From NCBI GenBank assembly GCA_022842245.1, contig JALHPZ010000001.1:292702-356701 (forward strand): DNA of 64,000 bases, given 5' to 3'. The notes under the pieces are model-generated. The model was given only the letters and a program-made list of their open reading frames with translations. It made no database searches and had not been told where the DNA came from. Positions 51,264 to 59,230 of this stretch are shown here, in pieces; the stretch's first letter is position 1, and the number at the start of each line of letters is the position of its first letter. The translations under genes and the position numbers were made by a program. This DNA is from Gemmataceae bacterium. Lineage in GTDB: Bacteria > Planctomycetota > Planctomycetia > Gemmatales > Gemmataceae.

Positions 51264-51917
51264 TTAAGGCGCTTCGGCTTCCGGCTTGAAGCCCTTGCAG
51301 AAGTAGACGCCGGCCGGCGGAAAGTTCAGCGGCACGAGCTTGAACTTCACGTCGCTGAAATAGTTCCGATAGAAGTTCCAGTAGACGTACGGCATCACGG
51401 TCAGTTGCCGGAAGACGCCCTCGGGGCCCATGCACTTCATGGAGCTTTCGAAAATCGCCTTGCGGACCGGATGCGGGATCGACGGCATCGGCAGGCCGGA
51501 CACGATATGATCGACGTGCTCGATGCCGCGGTCGGCGAGCAGTTTGTCGAGATGGGCCGCGTCGCCCTGCACGATCTCGGCGTTCGGGAAGCGGCGGCGG
51601 AGGCGTTCGCAGAAGTCGGCTTCGATCTCGACGATCATCAGCCGCGTGTGCGGTTTCACGCGCTTGAGCAGGATGTCCGTGATCGGCCCGGTGCCGGCGC
51701 CGAGTTCGACGATGACCTTGGCGGAATCCCAGTCGATCCCCCGCAGCATTTCCTTGACGAGGAATCGACCGCTCGGTGCCGGCGTGGCGATGGCGGTGCC
51801 CTGCGTCATGAACTTCTTGAAGACCATCCAAAAGTCGCTGCGGTGCTTCGAGTCCGCCGGGGCGGCGGGGCTGCGGGCGTCGACGGAGCCGGGTGTCATG
51901 GGGGACTCGTGGGGCAT
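51264..51917 (-). CDS. class I SAM-dependent methyltransferase (phospholipid N-methyltransferase-like)
   Basis: A 217-residue methyltransferase. SAM-binding motif I is ELGAGTGP at 71-78, the acidic end of strand 2 is EIEADF near 92-97, and the motif IV-like region reads HIVSGLPMPSIPHPVRKAI near 133-151. FFKKFM-like 'FWMVFKKFMTQGTAIATPAP' before motif I is typical of PmtA-type and rRNA-adenine-methyltransferase-like enzymes, suggesting phosphatidylethanolamine methylation; this is inferred. The ATG overlaps the stop of the upstream hydrolase gene by one base (TAATG), so translation is coupled. Confidence 0.83.
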   Translation of the reverse strand: MPHESPMTPGSVDARSPAAPADSKHRSDFWMVFKKFMTQGTAIATPAPSGRFLVKEMLRGIDWDSAKVIVELGAGTGPITDILLKRVKPHTRLMIVEIEADFCERLRRRFPNAEIVQGDAAHLDKLLADRGIEHVDHIVSGLPMPSIPHPVRKAIFESSMKCMGPEGVFRQLTVMPYVYWNFYRNYFSDVKFKLVPLNFPPAGVYFCKGFKPEAEAP

Positions 51918-52759
51918 TAGCGTCGGGTGGGTTTGACCAGGAATTGACGGGTCCAGCTGGGATGCGCCGTCGGATTCGGATCGGTAAGGAATGAAAGCAC
52001 CAGCCGGTTCACTTTTCGCGATCGTTCGATTTGCGGGGCGTGGCCGCATTTGGGGATGGACAGGAAGTGGCCAATGCCTTCGGGCATTTCGGCGGCGGCT
52101 TCCTCGGCGGTCTTCGGGCAGCAGATGCGGTCGTTCTCGGCCGTGATGAGCAGCGTGGGCACCTTGAGTTGCGACATCAGCTGCCGCACGGAGTGTTCCT
52201 TCGTGTCATTGACGGTCCGCAGCATCCCGCGCTTCCAGCGGCGGTTCTTCACGGCCGCCTTGTAGTAGCGAACCATGTCGCGGTCGACATAGCGGCGTCG
52301 GTGGAACACACTGCGAACGACCGAGTTCCAATCCTCCTTGCGGACCCCTTCCATGATCGGAAGCGATTCCTTGTCGCCCATCCCGGACGGGCACAGCAGG
52401 ACCATCCGGTTGACCATTTCCGGGTAGCGATGGGCGAACTCGACGACGATCTTTCCACCCAGGCTGCTGGCGACGAGATGGTACGGCGGAGTTTGCGCGT
52501 AGTTGAAGAGGTAGCCGTGGAGTTGCTCCACAAGGTAGTCGACCGAAACTTCCTTCTTGTCGTCGATCCGTTTATGGATGGCGTCGCCATCGTAGACCAG
52601 GAAATTCGGGAGGTGGACGTCGAAGTATCGGCCCCAGAATCGCCGGTTGCGGAACCAGGATTCGGCTTGTTCGGCGAGACCGTTGACGAGCACGAGCGGT
52701 TGCCGGCGGCCATACGCCTTCGGGCGGATCCGTTCGAACAGGCCGTTCAATGCGGGCAT
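51917..52759 (-). CDS. alpha/beta hydrolase
   Basis: A 280-residue serine hydrolase. The oxyanion strand is PLVLVNGLAEQAESW (21-35), the nucleophile Ser99 is in ASSLGGK (a degenerate GxSxG), the acid is in ITAENDRICC near 215-224 and the His in CGHAPQIER near 247-255. ATG 52759 with GGAG upstream is preferred; a TTG 21 bases earlier is possible. First gene of a minus-strand set with the methyltransferase (one-base overlap) and the GH3-like gene (68-base gap). Probably acts on an ester or thioester linked to the same pathway. Confidence 0.85.
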   Translation of the reverse strand: MPALNGLFERIRPKAYGRRQPLVLVNGLAEQAESWFRNRRFWGRYFDVHLPNFLVYDGDAIHKRIDDKKEVSVDYLVEQLHGYLFNYAQTPPYHLVASSLGGKIVVEFAHRYPEMVNRMVLLCPSGMGDKESLPIMEGVRKEDWNSVVRSVFHRRRYVDRDMVRYYKAAVKNRRWKRGMLRTVNDTKEHSVRQLMSQLKVPTLLITAENDRICCPKTAEEAAAEMPEGIGHFLSIPKCGHAPQIERSRKVNRLVLSFLTDPNPTAHPSWTRQFLVKPTRR

Positions 52760-52937
52760 TGCTCGGGGCTCCGCAGCCAACGGGGTGATCTCGGCGGGAA
52801 TTGGAATAGCCTACCGCGCCCCGGGCCGGGCGCGAAGGAAAATCCGGGAACGGCGTTCCACCGGGACAGCTTATGCCATGGCGTGAAAAAATCCAAGCGC
52901 CGTTCCGATTTCCTGACGTCGCCCGCGCCGCGCGATT

Positions 52938-53600
52938 TCACCCGGCCGGGGTTGAACCGAGTACGATCGTGAACTGCGCCTGCAATTCACCGATCTTGGA
53001 ACCCTTCACTTTTTGGAAGTCGACGGTGACCGATTCGCGGGCCTTCGGGTCCTTGATGCCCATGTAGATGCCGTCCTTCTCGTTCCGCGCTTTCTCGTCC
53101 TTCGCATAGCACTGCGTGATGAGCAGCGTGTCCTTGCCCATCTTGATCTTCACGTGGATGTGCGGCGCCCGGCCGGGGTATTCGACCGGCTTGATCGTGC
53201 GGAAGTAATACTCTCCGGTCGAGCCGGTGAGGAAACGGCCGAAGCCCTGGAAATGTTTGTCCTGCTTGTCCTTCTTGGGTTCGCTGTCCTTGGTGTGGAG
53301 GTAAACCCCGTTGGCGTCGCACTGCCAGATCTCGACGAGGGCGTTCTTGACCGGGTTGCCCTTGGGGTCCAGCACTTTGCCCGTGAGGTGGGCGATGGTA
53401 CCGACGGAGGGATTGGTGCCATCATTGATGATGATCAGGTCGTTGTCGGTGTCGAGTGGGAGCTTGTTGGGGTAGAAGGGCCCTTCGGTCTGCCGGGGGG
53501 TCTTCACGAGTTCTTCGGCAAAGACGCCGGGGGTGAAGAGCGCGAGGGCGGCGGAGCCGAGGACCAATCGACGCGAAACGGGGACGATGGACGAGGACAT
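52938..53600 (-). CDS. secreted intradiol ring-cleavage dioxygenase
   Basis: A 220-residue exported dioxygenase of the protocatechuate 3,4-dioxygenase/catechol 1,2-dioxygenase family. Twin-arginine-like signal SRRLVLGSAALALFTPGVFA (9-28). Non-haem Fe(III) ligands are visible: Tyr100 in DANGVYLH, Tyr141 in VEYPGRAPHIHVK, and His147 and His149. The segment TEGPFYPNKLP near 38-48 is typical. The loop between the second Tyr and HIH is shorter than in the classical enzyme. Such enzymes open aromatic diol rings outside the cytosol, possibly during humic or lignin-like compound breakdown. No ring-cleavage pathway genes are adjacent. Confidence 0.88.
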   Translation of the reverse strand: MSSSIVPVSRRLVLGSAALALFTPGVFAEELVKTPRQTEGPFYPNKLPLDTDNDLIIINDGTNPSVGTIAHLTGKVLDPKGNPVKNALVEIWQCDANGVYLHTKDSEPKKDKQDKHFQGFGRFLTGSTGEYYFRTIKPVEYPGRAPHIHVKIKMGKDTLLITQCYAKDEKARNEKDGIYMGIKDPKARESVTVDFQKVKGSKIGELQAQFTIVLGSTPAG

Positions 53601-53704
53601 GATTTTCTCCGGGAGAGGGGCGAGGTCAGCGTATCGGTACCGGGATAAACGGCGATGGAGCATGCGTGGCGACTCGCGATGCGGTCAGTTTCGATGTCGC
53701 TGAA

Positions 53705-55459
53705 CTACTTCATGAGTTGTGCCACCGAACGAACCGCGGCATACGCTTTCAGGTCCGGATCCGATTTCATGACCGTCGTGTTGATCAGACTCTTTTTGGT
53801 TTGAACCACTTTGCGGAGGATTCCGGTCAATTCCTCGACGACGTCCTTGGGAGCGCGATTTTCGATATTCGTGGCGATGACTCGGGCCGCGAACAACTGA
53901 AAGTGCGGATTGTCCTCGAGTTGGTTGCCGAGTTCCCGGATCAACTTGGTGGCATCGAGCAATCGGCCTGATTGCGCCAGTGCATAGACCTCCTGCTCAC
54001 TGACCAAGCGGTTGGTGTCCTCGAAGCCCATCGTCTTGATTCGCTCGATCATGCGAAGCGCCAGTAGCGAGGCCGGATGGTACGTATCGCGCAACGAGAT
54101 GCGATGCGGCCGGTCGAACCGCGAGTCGACTTTGGAATCGATGAAGGCCACGGCGTTCGCGAACGACGTGGCGTGGAGGTACAACGAGAGTCGATCGAGA
54201 TCGTATACCGGATTCGAGGGAACCAGCCGCGTGTTGGCGATCGCGTCGGCAATCAAGTTGTAGCGTTGCGTGGATTTCGCAGCATGGCCCTGAACGTAGA
54301 GTTGGCATCGATAGTCGATCAGATTCGCCATGCGGAACGGATTGTCGCGCCCGCTGTCGCCCCGTTCGAAGTCGCACCATTTTTCCAAGGATGATACCAA
54401 GAACGGGTAATCCGATTTGACGGACATGTCCTTGACCAGCTGACGCACGTCGAACATACGCTTGTCGTCGTTCATGCGAAACCGTTCACTCGCGAACTTC
54501 GCGATTAGGTCCCGTTGGCGCCGCCACTCGGTCTCATATTCGGTTTTCGCCTTGAGGTAGTCCGATTCCTGCTTGGTCTTCAAGGTCTTCGAGGCGGTGT
54601 TGAAGAATTCGTTTGCTTGAATCTCCCGCTCCAACGCGTCGACGTACATGTCGGCACCCGCCAACGTCAAACGGATATCACCCTTGCTAACCTTCCGATA
54701 GTAATCGTAGTCGTTCGCGGCCGAGAGAACGCCCGCGAGGAAGACGATGCTGGCTCGCGATTTTTCAATATTGTTCTTCTGAATCTCCAGAACCTTGTCC
54801 GCGTTGAGCTGCTCGAGTTCCTTTCGGTAGCTGTCTTCGATGGCCTTCAATCGCAACTTCAAATCGCGGAGTTCGGTGAACTCGCGCTTGAGGTCGTTGA
54901 ATAATCGCGCTTCGGCCGGATTCCGGATCTCTTCGGCCCTCGCCCCATAATTCTTCGCCAGTTCGAAAAGCCGTTCTCGAGTCGCTCCCGATTCGTTGTC
55001 GAGTTCCCGTTCCAACCCCTCGCGCAATGCGGTCAGCCGGTGATAGAGGTACCGCGATTCTTGCGCCGCGTCGTAAGGCCAGGGCGCGAGCACGAGGTCG
55101 GGCACCGGTTTTTCTAGCGGTTCGTTGTCGAATTCCCGCGTCTTCAGGTTCCAATTCCATCGCTTCTTCGGTTCCACCAGTTCGACGGCCTCGATCCGTC
55201 CCACGCTGGATTTGACCGAATCCGTATAAACGCCGTTCTCTGTGTAGCGGATATACGTCAGGTTGTGCGTCGTTAGTCGAAAGAGATTGGCCTTGAATGG
55301 AGTCTGGCGATTACCGCTCAAATCGGTCGGATGAACGACGATTTCGCGTGGACCTTCTGCCAACACGATCGGTGTTTTCACTTGAGCTCGGATGTGGACC
55401 ATCGTCGCGACAAGTAACAGTGCTGCGAGTCCGAAGTTGCGCATCGACGCGGGCATCAT
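53705..55459 (-). CDS. secreted coiled-coil protein of unknown function
   Basis: A 584-residue exported protein. Hydrophobic signal after MMPASMRN (about 9-24, ending HIRAQ). A beta-rich N-terminal region to about 120 is followed by long charged helices (about 125-300, for example 'LKREFTELRDLKLRLKAIED' and 'SYRKELEQLNADKVLEIQKN'), predicted coiled coil, and a helical C-terminal half. The ATG is chosen because GGAGG lies 6 bases upstream. Codon bias is weaker than in neighbouring genes. No family recognised. Next gene on the same strand begins 104 bases away. Confidence 0.72.
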   Translation of the reverse strand: MMPASMRNFGLAALLLVATMVHIRAQVKTPIVLAEGPREIVVHPTDLSGNRQTPFKANLFRLTTHNLTYIRYTENGVYTDSVKSSVGRIEAVELVEPKKRWNWNLKTREFDNEPLEKPVPDLVLAPWPYDAAQESRYLYHRLTALREGLERELDNESGATRERLFELAKNYGARAEEIRNPAEARLFNDLKREFTELRDLKLRLKAIEDSYRKELEQLNADKVLEIQKNNIEKSRASIVFLAGVLSAANDYDYYRKVSKGDIRLTLAGADMYVDALEREIQANEFFNTASKTLKTKQESDYLKAKTEYETEWRRQRDLIAKFASERFRMNDDKRMFDVRQLVKDMSVKSDYPFLVSSLEKWCDFERGDSGRDNPFRMANLIDYRCQLYVQGHAAKSTQRYNLIADAIANTRLVPSNPVYDLDRLSLYLHATSFANAVAFIDSKVDSRFDRPHRISLRDTYHPASLLALRMIERIKTMGFEDTNRLVSEQEVYALAQSGRLLDATKLIRELGNQLEDNPHFQLFAARVIATNIENRAPKDVVEELTGILRKVVQTKKSLINTTVMKSDPDLKAYAAVRSVAQLMK

Positions 55460-55554
55460 GGTCGGCCTCCGGTACATTCGTTCGTTCACCTCCGCAATGC
55501 TACCAGCGCGCCTACGTCCGTTCCAATGTCCGTTATCGCATTTTGTCGTGTGAC

Positions 55555-57609
55555 TCACGCCCCCGCGAGGATGATGCGCGGGCGCTTGTTCGGGTCCGGT
55601 TCGGCGCGCTTGAGCAGGTCCCGCACCATCCACGGCACGTTCCCCTCGCCGAAGAGCAGGAAGCCCAGAGTGCCGCTCACCGGCGATTCGTCGGTCCAAC
55701 CGAAGTGGATTTCCGGAGGCCGACCGACCGTTCCCATCTCGAGCGCCACCGCCGCGAGCGTGTGCGAGATCGACGCCGCCTCGGTGATGTCGATCACGTA
55801 GCGACCCTCTTCCTGCTGCACCTTCACGATCGGTTGCGGGGCGAAGTCGCTCGCATCGCTCAGTTCCACTTCGATGAACACGATCATCAGGTCGCGCGGG
55901 ATGCGGTGCTCGCGGCGGATGGCGGCCTCCTTCTCCGCGAGGCTGCGCCGCCCGGGGCGGTGCGGCACGAGCACCGTCAGGTCCATCTCGCGGATCGCGT
56001 CCCAGAGCAGATGCGACTGCGGGTCAGCCATGCGGAAGCCGCTGAAACGTAGCTCCTTGCTCCGGGCGAAGCGGGAGATGAGCGAGGTGACGAGGATGGT
56101 GGCGATGAAGAACAGCGAGATGATGAGGCCCTGGAAGTTCTTCTCGACTTCGTTCGCGATGGTGGTGTAGACGAAAACGGCCGTGATGAGCACGAATGGT
56201 TTCGAAAGCCTTGCGTGCCACGGTCCGGTGCGGCTGCGGTAGACGTCGATGAGACTCGCGACGCAGGCGCTGGTCATGAGCATGAGCACGCCGGTGGCGT
56301 AGGCACCGCCTTGGGCGTCAACATTGGCCTTGAACAGGACCGTGACGAGGAAGTTGATGGCCGTGAAGAGCAGCACCAACGGGCGGACGGCGCGGGCCCA
56401 GTCGGGCGCCATGCCGAACTTGGGCAGGTATTGCGGCACGAGATTCAGCAGGCCGACCATGGCGCTGGCGCCGGCGAACCAGAGAATCACGATGGTGCTG
56501 ATGTCGTAGATGGTGCCGAAGGTCGCGCCGAAGAACGGGCAGATCGCTTTCCCTTCCGGACTTTCGCCGTGCGCGAGGTAGGCGAGTGCGCGGCCGGCGG
56601 CGGGCTTTTTGGGCCAGTCTTCGATGTGGTGGATCGGCTTCCCGTTCGCGTCGAGCGGCAGACCCCCTTCGGCCTTCACGGGCGTGATCTGATCCGGCGG
56701 GATCAGCGTGCTCACGACGACGGACGACGCCAGCAGCATCACGGACATGATGAGCGCGGCGGTGAGGAGCAGCTTCTTGGTGTTGGCGATGCGGCCGAGG
56801 GGGTGCGCCTTGTCATCGTCGGGCCGGCCGCGGACGTGCGCCACGACGGCGACGCCGGTCTCGAAGCCGGACAGGCCCAGCGCGAGCTTGGGGAAGAGCA
56901 AGAGCGCCACCGCGATCATCATGACGAGGCCGCTGCCGAACGCGCCGAGCGGATTGTGCGGCAGGTGCCACTCCCCGGCCTGGAGGTGGTTCCACCAGTC
57001 GCTCAACTTTTCGGGATGCTCGATCAAGTAGTTCAACCCGTAACCGAGCACGACGACGTTGAGTGTGAGATAGATACCGACGATGACGGCCGCGATGCCG
57101 ATGACCTCGCGGAAGCCGCGCAGGAACATGCCGCCCAGAAGCGTGAGCATGAACAGCGTCACGCCGATCTGCTGGCCGACGACCGGATCGGCACCCTGCT
57201 CCGGGCGCCACGGCCAGTTCGGGTTCTCGATGAGGTGGACGGCGGCGTCGGCGGCCGAGAGTGTCTTGGTGATGACGAAACCGGTGGCCGCGAAGCCGAG
57301 CAACACGAGAACCATGATCTTGCCGGGCCAGCCCGAGACGAGCCGTGCGAGCATGCCGATGGAGCCTTGCCCCTCGAACGACTTGGACGCGACGTACGAA
57401 TAGACGGGCAGCGCGCCGAAGAGTGTGACGAGGATCAAAACGACCGTAGCGATCGGCGCGAGCAACCCGGCGTTCTGGACCGCGATCGAGGGTTGGTAAC
57501 CGAGCGTCGAGAAGTAATCGACGCCCGTCAGGCACATCACCCAGAGCCAAAACGACTGATGCGGAGCATGGGACGGTTCTTTGACGGAACCGGCAGGCGG
57601 TGTGGACAT
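55555..57609 (-). CDS. APC-superfamily permease
   Basis: A 684-residue membrane protein with about 12 helices and a cytosolic C-terminal part. GVDYFSTLGYQPSIAVQNAG in the first helix (about 29-48) is the APC-type substrate-binding region (broken helix 1), seen also in large planctomycete amino-acid permease-like proteins. 'GFETGVAVVAHVRG' near 245-258 marks the sixth helix region. About 45 polar residues (P-D-Q-I-T-P-V to H-G-E-S) form an extracellular loop near 303-350. The last ~190 residues are soluble and alpha/beta and could be a regulatory domain. Substrate probably an amino acid or cation. Confidence 0.85.
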   Translation of the reverse strand: MSTPPAGSVKEPSHAPHQSFWLWVMCLTGVDYFSTLGYQPSIAVQNAGLLAPIATVVLILVTLFGALPVYSYVASKSFEGQGSIGMLARLVSGWPGKIMVLVLLGFAATGFVITKTLSAADAAVHLIENPNWPWRPEQGADPVVGQQIGVTLFMLTLLGGMFLRGFREVIGIAAVIVGIYLTLNVVVLGYGLNYLIEHPEKLSDWWNHLQAGEWHLPHNPLGAFGSGLVMMIAVALLLFPKLALGLSGFETGVAVVAHVRGRPDDDKAHPLGRIANTKKLLLTAALIMSVMLLASSVVVSTLIPPDQITPVKAEGGLPLDANGKPIHHIEDWPKKPAAGRALAYLAHGESPEGKAICPFFGATFGTIYDISTIVILWFAGASAMVGLLNLVPQYLPKFGMAPDWARAVRPLVLLFTAINFLVTVLFKANVDAQGGAYATGVLMLMTSACVASLIDVYRSRTGPWHARLSKPFVLITAVFVYTTIANEVEKNFQGLIISLFFIATILVTSLISRFARSKELRFSGFRMADPQSHLLWDAIREMDLTVLVPHRPGRRSLAEKEAAIRREHRIPRDLMIVFIEVELSDASDFAPQPIVKVQQEEGRYVIDITEAASISHTLAAVALEMGTVGRPPEIHFGWTDESPVSGTLGFLLFGEGNVPWMVRDLLKRAEPDPNKRPRIILAGA

Positions 57610-57792
57610 GGCGGATGATCAACGCCCGGGCCGATCGCTCCGCACCAAGCCGAGACGAACGGACCGGTTCCTGGCCGAATACCCGTTCGCAAGGTAACCG
57701 GCCCGAACATCGAGTGCGTATTTTAGGGGAAGTCGACCGGCGCAAGAACCACTCAGAGGGCCGATGTGCTTAACGTGTTGATATGGCAGCAG

Positions 57793-58197
57793 TTAGCGAG
57801 GTTTTTTCTCGGTGGGTTTCGATTCCTTCGACTTGGCCTTCGCGCTCAACGTGGCTGCATCCGTCAGCTTGAATTTATCCGCCTCGCGGTGAATGGAGAA
57901 CGTCGTATCGTCTTTCCAGGTCACGTCGCCATTGAAGAGTTGTCGGCCAAGAAGCCCCGGTTCCAGAATTGTGAGCTTCTTGGTTCCGCCCGCCGGGTGG
58001 AACTCCCGGACCGTTTCGCCGGGAGCGAGTTTGAAGGGCTTACATTTGCGGACCTGGCCGTTCACCGTCACCATTTCCTGGACCACGACCGTCTGATTCG
58101 TGTCATTGGAGAGTGTAACCCAGCCGGCCCGCGCAGTGCCGGCCGGACCCCATCCGAGGCCGATAGCGACGACAACGAGTAGCTGGGACCGGGTCAT
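57793..58197 (-). CDS. small secreted protein
   Basis: A 134-residue exported protein. The signal peptide MTRSQLLVVVAIGLGWGPAG ends near ARAG; then beta-rich sequence with WVTLSNDTNQTVVVQEMVTV and FKLAPGETVREFHPAGG, and a Lys/Ser-rich tail (AKAKSKESKPTEKKPR). The layout resembles a small immunoglobulin-like envelope protein. The longer open frame beginning at 58323 overlaps the next gene and lacks a signal peptide, so the shorter start is used. Family unknown. 57610-57792 upstream of the permease holds no gene. Confidence 0.66.
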   Translation of the reverse strand: MTRSQLLVVVAIGLGWGPAGTARAGWVTLSNDTNQTVVVQEMVTVNGQVRKCKPFKLAPGETVREFHPAGGTKKLTILEPGLLGRQLFNGDVTWKDDTTFSIHREADKFKLTDAATLSAKAKSKESKPTEKKPR

Positions 58198-58283
58198 GTT
58201 CCACCGGAGCGGACAGAGTTCCGGCGGATGAACGCAACGGACGGCACGACTTGCGCGGGAATCGGCGATTCGTAAAAGCATAA

Positions 58284-59177
58284 TTAGGATAGAGTTGCGG
58301 CGACGCTTAGCCGGAGGAGCCATTCCCGTAGCGTTGCGGACCGCGAGTCCCAGGCTCGGACCGCTTCGTCGTTCACGACTTGGCGGAACCGCAAAGTGGA
58401 ACCAGGGCGCAGTTGCGCGAGTCGATCCAGATCGGCGCGAATGACGTGGGCGAGTTTCGGATAACCGCCAATGGTTTGACCATCAATACCAAGAACGATC
58501 GGCTGTCCGTCGTTCGAGATTTGAATGGCACCGGGTGCGACGGCCTCCGAGACCATTTCGCCCGGCCGGCGTTCCAGCTTTTCCCCCGTCAGGCGCACGC
58601 CCATCCGGTTGCTCGCCGGCGAGACGCGGTATTCGTTGGCAAAGAACTGTCCGACATCCAGAAACCAATCGAATTGTGGTCCGGCCACGACGCGGATCGG
58701 GGCATCCGGCGGTTCGCCGGGCAACGCAACGAATGGAAGCGAGCGACCACTCCGTCGCGACTCGGCGCATTCCAGCACGTCGTCGACTTGGATCGGATCG
58801 TGGGCGGGTGTCGCAAAACCACCTGGGACGCAGAGGTACGCACGCACGCCGAACGGGGTGCCGCCGATTTTGAGGGTGTCGCCGGCTTCGAGCGTAAACG
58901 TGGTTCCCGGCTCGAGGCGGCTCTTGTTCGCGACGGCGGCGAGGAACGGGGCACCGAAGATCACGGCGGCGGTGGGGCGGTCGGCTCGGAGCGTCGGTCC
59001 GCTGGCGGTGATTTCCAGCGCGGGGGTGTCCGGGGGGTTGCCCACGAGTGCGTTGCCGAGCGCCAGCGCGGCACGGTCGGCCGCGCCGCCGACGGGCAGG
59101 CCAAGATGCCGCGTCGCCGGCCGGCCGGCACCGACGACGAGCGAGTGAAGTCCGGGGTCGAGAACGACGAGCGCCAT
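58284..59177 (-). CDS. pxpC: 5-oxoprolinase subunit C (biotin-dependent carboxyltransferase family)
   Basis: A 297-residue protein of the PxpC/KipA family, the larger subunit that with PxpA and PxpB opens the 5-oxoproline ring to glutamate using ATP. N terminus VVLDPGLHSLVVGAGRPATR and 'GLPVGGAADRAALALGNALV', then 'PALEITASGPTLRA' near 50-63, match the family core; 'VGQFFANEYRVSPASNRMGV' near 178-197 follows. pxpA and pxpB are not in the window, so the substrate is not assured; KipA-type relatives act as allophanate-hydrolase-like or regulatory proteins. Divergent from the FAD/Fe-S dehydrogenase, 53 bases apart. Confidence 0.82.
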   Translation of the reverse strand: MALVVLDPGLHSLVVGAGRPATRHLGLPVGGAADRAALALGNALVGNPPDTPALEITASGPTLRADRPTAAVIFGAPFLAAVANKSRLEPGTTFTLEAGDTLKIGGTPFGVRAYLCVPGGFATPAHDPIQVDDVLECAESRRSGRSLPFVALPGEPPDAPIRVVAGPQFDWFLDVGQFFANEYRVSPASNRMGVRLTGEKLERRPGEMVSEAVAPGAIQISNDGQPIVLGIDGQTIGGYPKLAHVIRADLDRLAQLRPGSTLRFRQVVNDEAVRAWDSRSATLREWLLRLSVAATLS

Positions 59178-59230
59178 GCCGGATATTGATAGGACCGCCG
59201 CGTTCGCGCGAACAACGCTAGAACAACCCC

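Noticed and set aside
51918-52049. Longer start for the methyltransferase at 52049.
   Set aside because: It would overlap the hydrolase by 132 bases; the TAATG junction at 51917 gives a normal coupled start.
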